Assembly (NCBI GenBank): GCA_037043015.1
Contig: CM073321.1
Span: 31,226,101-31,290,100 of the forward strand
Origin: Bryum argenteum
Lineage: Eukaryota; Streptophyta; Bryopsida; Bryales; Bryaceae
Reading direction: 5' to 3'
DNA: 64,000 nucleotides
Made by a program: the position numbers and the translations under genes
Part shown: piece after piece, positions 1 through 10,789 of the stretch
Layout: each line of letters opens with the position of its first letter
Numbering within the stretch: the first letter of the stretch is position 1
Notes under the pieces: generated by a model
Told to the model about the DNA's origin: nothing
Seen by the model: the letters and a program-made list of their open reading frames with translations, nothing else
The model's database searches: none

Positions 1-11
1 AACACGACACA

Positions 12-775
12 ATGCCTCCACGAAAAGCAACAAAAGAACCGCGGAACCCGAGGAGGTTATACCCCAAGAAGACCAAGATACCACGAGAGAACTTCTCCAA
101 TGGATGAAACAACAAATGACAGATTTGGTGGCAAAAAACGACGCCACCAATGCCAAGATCGAAATATTAAACTCACACTATCTCCAAGGGGTAGGAACAT
201 CAACGACTATTCCGCCCATCGTTACCATGGCCGGACCATCACAGCTACCACCGATTGATCCAAACATAGCCGCTTCTATGGCATCAAGGGAAAGGGATCG
301 GCTCATCAAGCTACCAAAGATACCTTACCCAATCTTTGATGACTCCGGAGATCCTGATTGGCACATACGCAGGTTTAAAGTAATAGCTCGAACCAACGGT
401 GTTACCAGCACCGAAGACCTACAGAACATCTTTGGAACCACCCTTCAGGGCAACCACATCAACTGGTACATTGATTTCAAAGCCGAACATTTGTTGCCGA
501 CATGGGAAGAAATGGAGCGTAGCTTTTTGCAGAAGTTCCGAAAGTTAAAAACAAGCTCGGAAATACTCCGAGCTTTAGGCAATATACAGCAAGAAAGAAA
601 CGAACCTGTCGACAAGTTTTACGAAAGATTCAAACAACTGGCCGACAAACTCAGTCAACGGCCTGAAGAAGACTACCTATGTGAATGGTTCAAAAAGGGC
701 TTGCTACCGTGGATACAACAGGGCATTATCATCCGCGGTGTAAAAAAGTTGCGGGAGATACTCACACGCCAATGA
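12..775 (+). pseudogene. Gag (capsid region), frameshifted
   Basis: An ATG at 12 opens MPPRKATKEP, then reaches a stop near 108; the sequence continues in another frame from 104 to 775 (223 residues; this frame is itself open back to the window edge). The later part is a retrotransposon Gag core: DDSGDPDWHIRRFK, a WYIDFKAEHLLPTWEEME segment and the pattern FLQKFRKL...EILRALGNIQQERNEPVDKFYERF. Gag forms the cytoplasmic virus-like particle. The ORF stops at 775 and the nucleocapsid part resumes in a different frame at 820. The family is clear; the true start codon (12 or upstream) is uncertain. Confidence 0.8.
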
Positions 776-819
776 CATTAGCGGGGAATTCGGCGTCATA
801 GACAAAACACGACACACCA

Positions 820-1317
820 TTGCTTCCGCTACCAAGAGTGCCTATCGGGGGACAAATGACACCATGCACTACTTGCGGCAAACTACATGCAGGACGTTGC
901 TGGTTTTCCAATACACCTGCAAGAACGGAAGATACTCGGCCCACGCGAACAAAGGCAGCATCCATGTACCCGGAGGAAGTCGATGTAGACGCGTTTCAAC
1001 CAAACAGAAACGATGGCTGTTGGGAATGCGGATCCCCGCACCACCGACGAGGCCAATGCCCTGTGTTAAGACAAATAACAACCAACACCCGTGCTACCAC
1101 GGACACCAAGGCACATCCTGGCAGCACCGAAGCTACTGCCGGCAACAGAAAGGGGGGAGTTACACTTACCGAAGTCCACGGCACCAACGTGGCTACCATA
1201 AGTACAGCCGCGGTAACCACAAGATCTAAGGCTACCTTAGATAAAACCGATAAACATGTCATAGAACATCGCAAGCCTTTTGCGGAACAGCATTGGGAAA
1301 GATTGAACAAATCATGA
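820..1317 (+). pseudogene. Gag nucleocapsid with two zinc knuckles
   Basis: This 165-residue ORF carries CTTCGKLHAGRC (C-x2-C-x3-H-x3-C, slightly short) and CWECGSPHHRRGQC (C-x2-C-x4-H-x4-C, canonical). Such knuckles bind the element's RNA during packaging. It follows the capsid fragment after a frameshift at about 776-820 and precedes the protease, so it is the C-terminal part of the same Gag polyprotein. The remaining residues are Thr/Arg-rich linker. It ends at a stop at 1315 and the protease continues in the same frame at 1348. Confidence 0.75.
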
Positions 1318-1347
1318 ACTCAAATTCAAAACGACCTGGAAACAACG

Positions 1348-1870
1348 GTGGTCCCAGAACTGCAACAAGTATTAGAAAAAACCGATGTGCGCATTACATT
1401 AGCCGATCTGTTGAAGATTAGCCCAGAATTGCAGACATACCTGCAAAATATGCACACTATCCCAACAAAAGGCACGACAACCGTGGAAATTAATGCGACA
1501 ACCATAGACACCGATGCCGCCGTCATACATGTCCGATTAGGACAACACCAACTGGCCAATGTATTAGTTGATGGAGGCTCCGGAGTCAACGTTATCAGTG
1601 ATCACCTAAGACAACAGTTGGGACTACCACACCCTACAACAAAGACAGATTCGTTTTGAGAATGGCGAATGATGCCCGGTGACCCCATTGGGAATACTTT
1701 CCACCGTGGCCATCGCAACTCACGGTATCTCTACACCGCAACCTTCGTCGTGATCGACATGCCGATGCAAAGACAATTTCCCTATGATTTTGGGCGGACC
1801 TTGGTTAAGAGACATGAATGCAATTCATGACCGGGCGCGAAAATCGATCGACCAAGATACGGAAAACAAT
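1348..1870 (+). pseudogene. Retrotransposon aspartic protease, frameshifted
   Basis: The active-site motif LVDGGSGVNVISDHL (catalytic Asp in DGG) sits near 1563-1605 in a 103-residue ORF ending at 1659. The C-terminal half of the fold, MILGGPWLRDMNAIHD (usual family motif LGRPWLRD), is at about 1784-1830 in another frame, so at least one frameshift separates them. The protease cleaves the Gag-Pol polyprotein. The stretch 1870-2100 between it and the RT is out of frame and not recognisable. Confidence 0.75.
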
Positions 1871-2102
1871 GATCATTCCGTGGGCACCGTGCATCACTCG
1901 AGAAAAAGTCAAACAGATCGAATCGGTAGCGCACGACGGCTGGGGGGAAAGGTCTCACGCGACGAGCAAGAAGCCCTGGTGTTCCACGCCGACCCCAATC
2001 GATTCGGCGGCGGAGATTCACTTGGCCAGCGTGGTTTCGAGAGGAGGATACCCTCGATATCCCACCCAGGTTCACCACCGAGGTTTCCAAAGCAAATCAT
2101 AA

Positions 2103-2923
2103 TTGATAAAACTCCGGCGCACCGAAGCTTTAAGTAAACAAGTAGTCACTGGGTGGACACATGGCTCTACAGAGCAAGTACAGTTGGTCAACCTCGGCAC
2201 CGAAAACGAACCAAAGAATATCAAGATCAACGCCGACGCACCGCCTGAAATCAAACAAGCAACAATAGCTCTCTTCAAAGAATACCATGATATCTTTGCC
2301 TGGACGCATGAAGACTTAAAGGGGATACCGAGGACTATAGCCGAACACACTATAGATCTGATACCGAATGCTCACCCAGTACAACAACGCCGGTACCGCA
2401 TGAATCCAAACTATCTTTGTCAGAGTCAAAGCGAGCTCGACAAGTCGCTCTCTCGCAAGTTTATATCCCCGGTAGACTCGGCACCACGGCCGTCTCCGAT
2501 GGTCATCATTCCCAAAAGAATGGGCGCATTACGAATCTGTGTGGATTTTCGTAAACTTAATGCGGCAACTAAGAAGGATCACTATCCTTTACCATACATG
2601 GAAGAAATCATTGACGAAGTAGCGGGACATGAAATGTACTCATTCCTGGATTGTTTTTCCGCTATTATCAAGTCGCCATGGCAGAGCAAGACAAAAGCAA
2701 GACCGCGTTTTCCACGGAGTGGGGTCCATACCAATTTGAAAGGATGCCGTTTGGAGCGAAAAACGCACCCATGACATTTCAACGTGTCATGGAATTGATC
2801 TTTCGCCCCTACTTGAAGAAATTCTTCCGCATCTACCTAGACGATGGCACGGTGTATGGGCGAATGCAAGACCATGTTAACCAATTAAGACAAATTTTTC
2901 GGGCATGCGAGAAAAACGGGTAA
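2103..2923 (+). pseudogene. Reverse transcriptase (fingers and palm), frameshifted
   Basis: The N-terminal part (2103 to about 2665) reads through KEYHDIFAWTHEDLKGIP, MVIIPKRMGALRICVDFRKL and SFLD, where the first catalytic Asp lies. A frameshift near 2660 moves the palm into the ORF 2651-2923 with MPFGAKNAPMTFQRVME and the catalytic YLDDG. The enzyme copies element RNA into cDNA within the particle. Both catalytic blocks survive, but in different frames, so no functional RT is made from this copy. Confidence 0.9.
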
Positions 2924-3640
2924 GCCTAAATGCCGACAAATGCATGTTTCTGTTCTTCGCAGGAGTCATCTTAGGTTATATTGTTTGCAAATATGGCAAA
3001 CTTCCTGATCCCTCCAAAATCCAAGATATCCTAGACATGACTCCACCGAAAGATCAAAAGGGCGTCCAAAGATTGCTTGGAATCTCTCAGTTCAACAGAA
3101 TGTACATCGAAAAGCTAGCACACCTGACGGCACCGATAGCTGCCTTAAATCATGCCGGGTATTCCTACCTCCAAGATTGGACCCCGGCAGCACAGACAGC
3201 GTTAGATAAAATAAAACAAGCATATTCACAGGCACCGATACTATTGGCACCGAACTGGGCCAAGCCTTTCCACGTCCACACAGATGCCTCCAAGATCGCC
3301 GTGGGAGTAATGCTGGCACAAAATGTCAACGGTAAACACGACCAACCGGTGGCATACGATAGCAGGTTGCTGAATCAAGCCGAAAGAAATTATTCAACCA
3401 CGGAGAGAGAAGCGCTGGCAATGGTCTACGCGGTCAAGAAATTCCGACATTACCTGTTGGGAAATGATTGATTCATGGTGGATCATCATAGTCTATCTTA
3501 CTTAGTGAACCAACTGTTAATCACCGGCAGAGTCGCTCGGTGGATCATGATCCTCATGGAATATGATTTCGAGGTGGTTTTTGTACCAGAAGACGACACA
3601 TCGTCGCAGACTACCTTTCCGGGATACCAATGCCACCGAA
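2905..3640 (+). pseudogene. RT thumb/connection and RNase H, with nonsense codon
   Basis: The ORF 2905-3471 continues from the RT palm with LNADKCMF...GVILGYIV, then the RNase H start [40 protein letters not shown]. It ends at TGA 3469-3471. The frame remains recognisable afterwards (MVDHHSLSYLVNQ, GRVARW), so the stop is a premature one, possibly CGA to TGA. RNase H degrades the RNA strand during cDNA synthesis. Beyond about 3640 the frame is lost until the integrase. Confidence 0.85.
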
Positions 3641-3949
3641 GAAGGCATAGATGACTCTTTTAATGAGCCGTACATACAAGCCGCCAAATCACAGCCACCA
3701 TGGATACCGCGGAAACTCCGGCCGACTACTACGACAGGACATCATGGCTTACTTGAGACAAGGGATTATACCCAATAAGCTAACCGCACCCAAAAGATCG
3801 GCTTTGTGCGAACCACGCTACCATACACCGTGGTTGACGGAAGACTATACGAAAAAGGTGCGGAGACTTGAAATTAGGCTCTGCGTGCCAGCGGGGAACA
3901 ACAACAAATCCTCGAGAGTCTCCACGCAGGCCCCACTGGCGGACATCAA

Positions 3950-5276
3950 GGACCAGATACAACAGTTCAGAAAATATTGGCTGCCAAATATTGGTGGCCC
4001 ACGCTACATAAGGATGTCCTTGCATACATTAAAAATTGCCACGTATGCCAAACAAATGACCACCAATTTTCAAAGATCAAGGAAAGTGCCACTCAATCGA
4101 TACCACCGTTGGGACCCTTTCAACGATGGGGACTTGATTTTGTCGGTCCAATTAAACCAGCTACAAAGCAAGGATACAAGTATATTTTGGTAGCCACGGA
4201 TTATACTACCAAATGGGTAGAAGCCAAACCATTACGCAACAATACTGCAATGGTAACCGCCACTTTCCTTTACGAAAACATTATTACCCGCTTTGGGTGT
4301 CCCTTGAAATAGTTTCGGATCAAGGTACCCACTTTGTCAACGCCATTGTCATCAAGATCTCATGGACAATCATATCATCGCATTACACGCGACGAGTAGT
4401 ACGCTTTATTACCCTCAAGGAAATGGACAAGCAGAGTCCACCAACAAGACCATCTTAACCATGTTGCGCAAATTCGTATTGGCTAACCAAGGTGACTGGG
4501 ATGACTATCTTCCTGCAGCGCTATGGGCCTATAGGGTGGCCACCAAAGCAGCCACCCAGTACAGTCCATTCGAGTTAGTCTACGGAGCGCAACCGTTGCT
4601 ACCAACAGAATACATCGTGCATACCTTTCAGTCCATACAACCTCGGGACTATCAGCCCCATCGAGTCTTAGCAGCTCGCATGCAGGACCTACACAGACTC
4701 GAAGGATTCCGTGGAGACGCAAGAGTCAACATTCTACGGAGACAACAACTTAGTGCCAAGTATTTCCAAGGCACTAAGCCCCCTCGAATATTCCAAAAAG
4801 GGGATATGGTATTATGGTGTCCAAGAGATCCAAAGATTAGAAAATCCAAATTAGGGACAATTTGGCACGGACCTTACACAGTGCAAGTGGTTTTGCCAAA
4901 TAATACAGTTCTTTTGGTCAACAATGATAACTACGACAACCAGGCAACCATAGTAAACACAGCAAAGTTAAAACAATATCATTCCATCTCCCAAGACCAA
5001 CAACCAACTGTTAGTTTGGGCCAACTGCAAAATATGCTGTCCACGGAAGCCAAGGGGCAAAAATTGCAGCAGGACATCACAAACTCCTCGGACCCGTGGA
5101 TTCCAAGGATGCCGCAGAAAACAAAAATATCCAAGGGGCAAGTCTCCCCCTTTATTTACTTAAATCACGTCGGCGTGGTCTTTGTTGACAACCAAAGACA
5201 TTTTGGTCATGTCATAACAGGGATACCGAGGAAATTACTGTCCAAGGACGCGACCCCCTCGGAGGGCCTAGACTAG
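3950..5276 (+). pseudogene. Integrase, split by frameshift
   Basis: The zinc-binding H2C2 end and the start of the core are in 3977-4312 ([14 protein letters not shown], then WGLDFVGPI with the first catalytic Asp). The frame breaks at about 4310, where the second motif SDQGTHF is read in another frame, and resumes at 4362-5276 with [14 protein letters not shown] (catalytic Glu), YGAQPLLPTEY and the C-terminal GDMVLWCPRD...WHGPY domain. Integrase inserts the cDNA into the genome. No chromodomain follows, unlike elements B and C. The last ORF runs about 100 residues past the usual end, with no recognisable domain. Confidence 0.88.
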
Positions 5277-5614
5277 CCAACAGGAGCCATCAAAGGCCTT
5301 ACACAGCCGCCGAATTGGCTTTTGGCCGATGGCCACTGGCAGTCATCAATTCCACTCAGCCGCCGATTACTCCCACTACCGCGGAAACCGAGGATGGCAA
5401 ATGGCCGTTGCAGACCCATTGTCCTCATTTGAGAACACACACGGCGCCGCAGTGCCTCACTGTTCCTTCTTCTCTACAGCGCCGCCTTTGCTCTCTACTG
5501 TCTTCCACTGTGCAGATTGAGCTACACAGCTTCGCCACACCAAGCTTTTCCTCGGTAACCATGGCTTCTCGCAATGTGACTCCGTAGAAGGGAAAGCCCG
5601 AGGCGCCCTTCTTC

Positions 5615-6574
5615 ATGCCGAGGCACCTCCTCGATTGGCGCAGCAGGATTGACGGTGTGTGGACACAAAACACCGGACTTCATCGCTTTTGGGAGGATAT
5701 GAAGACCTGGAAGCTCAATGTTAACCACTGCAGGCAATTTGTGGACAACATGAAGCCGCAGAGCTGCGGAGGTCCTTACCCGACCGGCACCGTGGATGGC
5801 GTCGAAGTACAGATTTCCGCGGCATATCTGTATCACCAGTATGGGTGGGACGGCACCGGCATCACACAGTGGACAGAGGACTGTGGATTTCAGAAGCCCG
5901 ACATAGCACGCAGGATACCGGGGTTGGAGCCAAGGGAGAAAGGATATGACACCTACGCAGTTGGAGCGATGCTCAAGGAGCCCTGGTTTTCACGCATCCG
6001 CGGTATCATCAGTCAGATCTACTGTAGGTGCAATTGCAATTACATTTTGCCCGCACAGTTGGAACTGCTTTTTCTCGCAGATGCACGTGCCAAGGTGAAC
6101 TGGGGAATGCTTTTCAAGGATCACCTGCGATTGGAGTTGCAAAATCATCAGAGGTTTCCGGAGTACTCCAGCCCCATTGGACCATTTCTGTCCACCTACA
6201 TCATGCGGTATCTTCAGTATTACAAGGTGAATGGCAAATTGCCGCCCATGTTGACTTTCATAGAAATTCAACGGCGGAAATTACCATCACCTATGAAATC
6301 CATCAGGGACACCGCGGCACCGAACCCAAACAAGAGACAGCGTACAGATGACGAGGGCCCTTCCACAAACGCCGACACACTCGCAGATCAACTCGATGCA
6401 CAGGCATCAGCCATGGCAGCTTGTGTGGATAAAGTGCTACGGCACTCACAAGCTACCGAGGGACAACAGCGGCAGCTACAAGAGGAGAAGGATCGGCACT
6501 CCAAAGCCACACAGGACCTACACACACAATTGCGGAAAAAGGAGGAGGAATTAGGTCACGCAAGTCAAAAATAG
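5615..6574 (+). CDS. Post-integrase accessory ORF of element A (plant transposon-type domain plus coiled coil)
   Basis: This 319-residue ORF lies 340 bp after the integrase stop in the sense direction. Residues about 1-230 form a globular region with many Trp and Cys and the segment VNWGMLFKDHLRLEL. Residues about 240-319 are a basic patch (NPNKRQR) followed by Gln/Glu/Lys-rich heptads typical of a coiled coil. The W-plus-LR segment resembles LNWAPLILTSLRLLL in the post-integrase ORF of element D, so both Tat-like elements appear to share this accessory family. Extra ORFs after integrase are known in Tat/Athila elements; their function is not settled. The stop at 6572 looks like a frameshift, because the coiled coil continues in another frame. 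Confidence 0.65.
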   Translation: MPRHLLDWRSRIDGVWTQNTGLHRFWEDMKTWKLNVNHCRQFVDNMKPQSCGGPYPTGTVDGVEVQISAAYLYHQYGWDGTGITQWTEDCGFQKPDIARRIPGLEPREKGYDTYAVGAMLKEPWFSRIRGIISQIYCRCNCNYILPAQLELLFLADARAKVNWGMLFKDHLRLELQNHQRFPEYSSPIGPFLSTYIMRYLQYYKVNGKLPPMLTFIEIQRRKLPSPMKSIRDTAAPNPNKRQRTDDEGPSTNADTLADQLDAQASAMAACVDKVLRHSQATEGQQRQLQEEKDRHSKATQDLHTQLRKKEEELGHASQK

Positions 6575-6711
6575 AAGAGGCTAACCGCGATGCACAGATG
6601 CTACAGAGTCAGCTCGCGGCAAAGCAGATTGACATCCAGGCGGTGACATCCAAGCTTGAAGGAGTCACCAAAGAAAGAGATAGTGCAAAGGAGCATCGAC
6701 ATCCCCGTTAG
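6560..6711 (+). pseudogene. Frameshifted continuation of the accessory-ORF coiled coil
   Basis: In the frame shifted relative to the 5615-6574 ORF, the sequence reads KIEEANRDAQMLQSQL and on through KLEGVTKERDSAKEH before a stop near 6709. The heptad-like spacing and composition match the end of the preceding ORF, so I infer a single longer protein broken by an indel near 6560. The following 600 bp (6712-7330) has only short fragments and no assignable product. Confidence 0.5.
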
Positions 6712-7339
6712 CACAAAACGAGGAATCATGGCGGCAGATGCGGGAATTTGATTGATACAAATCCTTCAAATCCCGAGGCACGAGTCCGGAGGAACGGCGC
6801 AAGGCTTTGGTTATCGAGGAGGAAAACTTTGGAGCCAACAAGCGTGCTTGGGTCCACGATGCCGCAGCAGATATTGGGGAGATATTGTTTAGGGCAATCC
6901 AAATGAGAGCCTCCGCAGACGGATGACATCGCGGTCAACATGGTGGCGGCTGCATCGAGGAGACACTCACAAAATTACAGCTAAACGCGGATTACGAGGG
7001 AGAATGGCGGAGTCTAGTCACGAAGACACCAATCTACCGGATACCATGGTCACCGAGCGCCATCGATCCCCACGAGTTACCGCGGCACCGATTTCCCCGA
7101 GATAGTGGCCCAGGATGACACCACAGTACGAGCGGGAGAGCGTCGGCAAGAAGGTCAAGGTATGGACATACCGGAGGAGCGATTCTGAGATCGCGTGCAC
7201 ATCCCGAACACCTTACCGACACCGAGCGGACACACCACGAGCATCGCCGAGGTAGCGAGAGGAGAAGGAGCAATCACCAAAGACCGACATCCACAACGAC
7301 ATCCATGGCACGACCATCAACCCCGTAACCCCTAAAATT

Positions 7340-7737
7340 TCATTTGCAGCTCACGCCGACAGCATTGATACGATTATCGATGATAACACTTGGCATGTGG
7401 AACTCGAGAATGACAAATATGCCGATGAGGAGTACCAGGATGCGCACGATGAAGTTCGAAATACTTCAACAACCACCCCGATTTGGCCCAATGTTTTGCA
7501 GATCACACGGCTAGCGACGTTCAGTGTCCGGGTTGTAACAAAATGCTGGGCAAAACAGTCCACGATATCCATGAACACGCCAACACAATTCGAAATCGAC
7601 GCTTGCTGCACAGGGGCATTGCCGCGGCTATCCGATCGCTGTACGACGATCAGCCTCCACCACACCGACAACAACAATGGCCACGGGAACAGACTCGTCC
7701 CGACCGGCGACCAGCGGAGCGACGTGCCAGGCACTAA
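7340..7737 (+). pseudogene. C-terminal zinc-finger-like tail of the accessory protein, frameshifted
   Basis: An acidic segment (DDNTWHVELENDKYADEEY) is read from about 7375 to 7470. After a frame change near 7480 it continues as VQCPGCNKMLGKTVHDIHEH and then RNRRLLHRGIAAAIRSLYDD up to 7737. The spacing C-x2-C-x8-H-x2-H-x-H could bind a metal. It lies between the coiled coil and the polypurine tract, so it is probably the end of the same accessory protein. No family was recognised. Confidence 0.45.
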
Positions 7738-7764
7738 GCAATCCGGGACGGATTGCGCTCTCAC

Positions 7765-7777
7765 AGGGAGGGCAAAA
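7765..7777 (+). other. Polypurine tract of element A
   Basis: AGGGAGGGCAAAA lies directly before the TGTTACCC that opens the 3' LTR. It is the expected plus-strand primer position in an LTR retrotransposon. Confidence 0.55.
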
Positions 7778-8363
7778 TGTTACCCGACTGACGTCATCGG
7801 GTAACCTCGGCGGCCAAAGCGGGAGCAGCAGCGGCAACGGAGATAGCAGCACTTTTTCGGTGGAGGCACCAGCAGTTAACTGCAGATGCCTCGGCAGTCG
7901 ATAAGGGCACCGTTCGGTTTCAGGGATATCCGCGGCAGCCGTAGTATAAAAGGTTGTAGAAAATAGGAGAGAGACACTCGTTGTAGTCACCGTAGCAGGA
8001 TATGTTCAGTTTATCTTGGCAGAACGCTTGAATGTACGCCGTTGTTATCAATTGAATACAAAGGCCATGAGCCACAGTCTTTCTCTCCCATCCTTGTGTC
8101 TCCTCATCTCTCACCTGCTTACTCCGAACACCGAGGCTTGCTTGGTAGACTTCGGCAGTAACCCTAACTGCTGTCTTAGACGTTCTACACCCACGGTACC
8201 TTCATCGCTACAGTATCACCGAGGTTACCAAGGAAGGTCCGGTGAGACAATGCCGGACCAGGTCGGGGCTTCGGTGACCTCGGTGTTGCCACGGTTAAAC
8301 CTCGGTACCCCCTCTTTTTTCCTTCAAGATCGAGTACTACCCACCGATTCTCTTCGTGGGTAA
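7778..8363 (+). repeat. 3' LTR of element A
   Basis: The LTR opens with TGTTACCC right after a purine tract. It contains a TATA-like TATAAAAG at 7945-7952 and pyrimidine-rich 3' sequence. Its end is placed at the GGGTAA near 8363, which mirrors the start but lacks the final CA, so that boundary is soft. The matching 5' LTR is outside the window, so the duplication cannot be tested here. Confidence 0.55.
7779..7805. promoter_or_regulatory. LTR-terminal palindrome around a TGACGTCA box
   Basis: Perfect 9-bp inverted arms GTTACCCGA / TCGGGTAAC flank a 9-base core containing the self-complementary TGACGTCA, the classic bZIP/TGA-factor site. It lies at the very start of the U3 region, about 140 bp before the TATA-like box, where enhancers of LTR promoters usually sit. 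A regulatory role is inference. Confidence 0.45.
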
Positions 8364-8589
8364 AGTAAAAATAAGAAAGAAGAAGACGACCAAATGCCCC
8401 TCCTTCCGCAAAGACAACCAATGTTGCCAAGTCAACGCCGCCTTTTTGGCTACTCCTGCTTGTCCTCGTTAGACCGAGCAAAGCTCGGCCTCCCTCGTTA
8501 TCCACTGCCATCCCAAACCTGCTACCTCCAGCGGATGAGCTCGTAAAGCACTCCATCCTCGTTACCCAGGCTAACATTAAGTTTATGTG

Positions 8590-9039
8590 GGTATCGTTGA
8601 TGAAATTCATGTACCTTTTTTGGCGCGTTCGCAAAATTTTTGGCATCCTCTCATGTTCTTTCATTGATGCCGTAGCCGCTCCAATGCACAAAATACTCCA
8701 ATTTTCCCCTACTGTGTTGTGAATCTAATACTGTTTCCACCTCATATTCCTCCTGATTCTCAATTTCGATACTAGGTGGCGGCCCTTGCACTCCTCTAGG
8801 AAAAGCCGACTCGCGATAAGGTTCCAACAAAGAAACGTGGATGTACCTTCATAGCAGCGGGTAATTCTAACGGGTAAACAACTGGATTGATTTGCTTCTC
8901 GATGACAAAAAGTCCCAATCTTTGATAGTCCAACTTATCGCACAACCGCTTAGTCTTGATGTTCCGTCGAAGCAGCCATATCTTATCTCCAATTTTGAAA
9001 CTAGGTGCCTCGCTCCGAAATTTATCTATGCACCAAATC
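8590..9039 (-). pseudogene. Integrase C-terminus and chromodomain of element B
   Basis: The ORF from about 9030 down to 8796 reads APSFKIGDKIWLLRRN and KLDYQRLGLFVIEKQ, ending near KVHPRFFVGTL, the usual integrase C-terminal beta-barrel. In another frame from about 8760 comes EEYEVETVLDSQHS then GKLEYFVHWSGYG, a classic chromodomain that guides integration to histone-marked chromatin. The second conserved Trp position (ERTWE in relatives) is a TGA at 8651-8653. The fragment is separated from the integrase core by the inserted solo LTR. Confidence 0.85.
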
Positions 9040-10781
9040 TGTGAGACTAAATTACGGTTGTCCAATTCTAGCTCACAAGTTGGGCCGTGGAGGGGAGGTG
9101 CAACCAATATAACCTTTCAAGCAATGGACACACAACTCTCTCATACAATAATACGATTCCAACTAGTTGCAACCACAAAAATCAAATCGTGCAGCGCTTC
9201 CGCGTTCCGCTGAAAAAACTAAAATGCTAACCCAACCATGCAATGAATTACCCTAAGGACCGGGGTGATTCGGACAGCGCTTCCGCACTTAATTCATACC
9301 CCGTACTCTTAAGGATGCAATTCAGCAATCAAACAAGCAAAAACATGCACAACCATACACGACATGCAATCATACACACCAAGTGTAAGTAAATCGAACC
9401 AAATCAAACACACATGTTTTTGGGCATTTACTCTTGTTAATTTTAATATTAGGTTCCAATCTATACTATGAGGATTCTAAAACACCAAATCGAATGAACA
9501 CAATCACAAAGAGGTAGGAAAGAATGAAGAGGAGATCTCCCTCTTCGTTGGCTTTGCCGCTACTAGACCCTGCCACGGAAACAGCTGGCAGCCCCTCGTC
9601 CTTAATCCGATAAGTGGAGCCTAGTCTTTTTGGAAAGATCACTTGGAGACACTCCTAGATCCGAAGGCTTGATTTCTGGTTCCTCCTAGAACGTAAGCTA
9701 TGCCGCCTCAAAGTTGGTCTTCAATTCGGCCACCGCAGCAGACTCACCTCCACTTGATCGGCCGCCATCCGTCCTTGATCTCCTCAAGTCGAACCTAGTC
9801 ATTTTAGAAAGACCACTTGGAAATGCTCCTAGATCCGAAGGCTTGTTTTCTGGTTCCTCCTAGGACGTGAGCTATGCCGCCTTAAAGATGGTCTTCAATT
9901 CGGCTACTGCAGCAGACCCCCCTCCACTTGATCGGCTGCCAACCCTCCGTCCTTGATCTGATGAGGTTGAACCTAGACTCGTTGGAAAGAAGACCCAATG
10001 ACGCTTCCGGATCTGTAACGTACGCCTCCTAATTCAGTGTAGATCTCCAGATCTTGCTCTTCAAAGTTGGCTCTCCACTGCTGCCCTCCGAAACACGTTG
10101 CGACCTCGGCCAATTCCCTTCAAACTTCAACAACAACCTTCAAAACAATGATCAATCAAACCTAACCTAGATCCAACCCTTCTTTCCAAAAACTTCCTAA
10201 CTCCCTAATCCATAACCCCAAAAAACTTCCATTTAGCCTTCCCCCAAAAACAACACACACACCAAAACATACCCACAAAAAGCATGACCCAAAACAATTC
10301 TAACTCTCAACCATGCACACACTCTTCCCCAAAAAACATACAACACTCAAAACTTAACTCACTCTCTCATCCCCCACCCAATTCCGCCTAGTTCGATGGA
10401 GTACACGGTTCATCCGTTTCAGCGGATGATTCTGTGTTCATCCGACAAAATTCATCCGCAGGGTCTCATTAAGTTCCTTGATTATTGATTAGGACAACTT
10501 TAAGCACTCACATGTATAATTGCTAATTCATAAATAATAATGGGGCATAAAACATGCCTGAAAACACGCCATAATACTTTAGCACTCATCAATATTACTT
10601 AATTAGAATAAGTTGGATTAATGCCAAGGCATTTAGACAAAACTCTATCCGAGACATAGATTTCCCAAGAACCGGAAGAATTGGCTTAAGTGTCCCAATT
10701 TAGAGAATTAGAATATGAATATTTAGGCTAAAGCCTAAAGAAAAAGATTCGCACAAGCGTGAACCGTTTCAGCAGTTCACA
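9040..10781 (-). repeat. Solo LTR (family S), inserted in element B integrase
   Basis: On the minus strand the unit starts TGTGAACTGC at 10781 and ends ...GTCTCACA at 9040, with TG/CA ends and no coding sequence. It splits the element B integrase between the core (to about 10790) and the C-terminal domain (from about 9030). The same sequence, diverged, occurs at 30111-32265: shared stretches include both termini, CAGCGCTTCCGC, the CATCCGC-rich segment and GCACAAGCGTGAACC. Two dispersed copies with LTR-type ends indicate solo LTRs. I could not find a clean target-site duplication here. Confidence 0.7.
9590..9965. repeat. Tandem duplication of about 174 bp inside solo LTR
   Basis: TCCTAGATCCGAAGGCTTG with its flanks begins at 9653 and again at 9827, an offset of 174 bp, and the copies remain similar for over 150 bp (GCTATGCCGCCT, GGTCTTCAATTCGGC, CCTCCACTTGATCGG). 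A partial third start occurs near 9945-9985. No matching duplication is evident in the copy at 30111-32265. Confidence 0.7.
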
Positions 10782-10789
10782 CCTTGTAA

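Larger units (their letters stand above)
1..8363 (+). mobile_element. Element A: decayed Tat/Athila-like Ty3/Gypsy retrotransposon, 5' end outside window
   Basis: Domains appear in Ty3/Gypsy order on the plus strand: Gag, two zinc knuckles, aspartic protease, RT, RNase H, integrase, then about 2.2 kb of further coding sequence and an LTR-like end from 7778. The protease DGGSGVN signature, the absence of a chromodomain and the extra post-integrase ORF fit the plant Tat/Athila branch. At least six frameshifts or stops break gag-pol, so the copy is dead. The 5' LTR and primer site lie left of position 1. The right end near 8363 rests on a GGGTAA that mirrors the TGTTACCC start and is approximate; it abuts the tail of element B, so A probably inserted into B. 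Confidence 0.85.

Noticed and set aside
8185..8691. 168-residue minus-strand ORF
   Set aside because: It overlaps the element B chromodomain in a different frame and then runs into element A LTR sequence; chance open frame.
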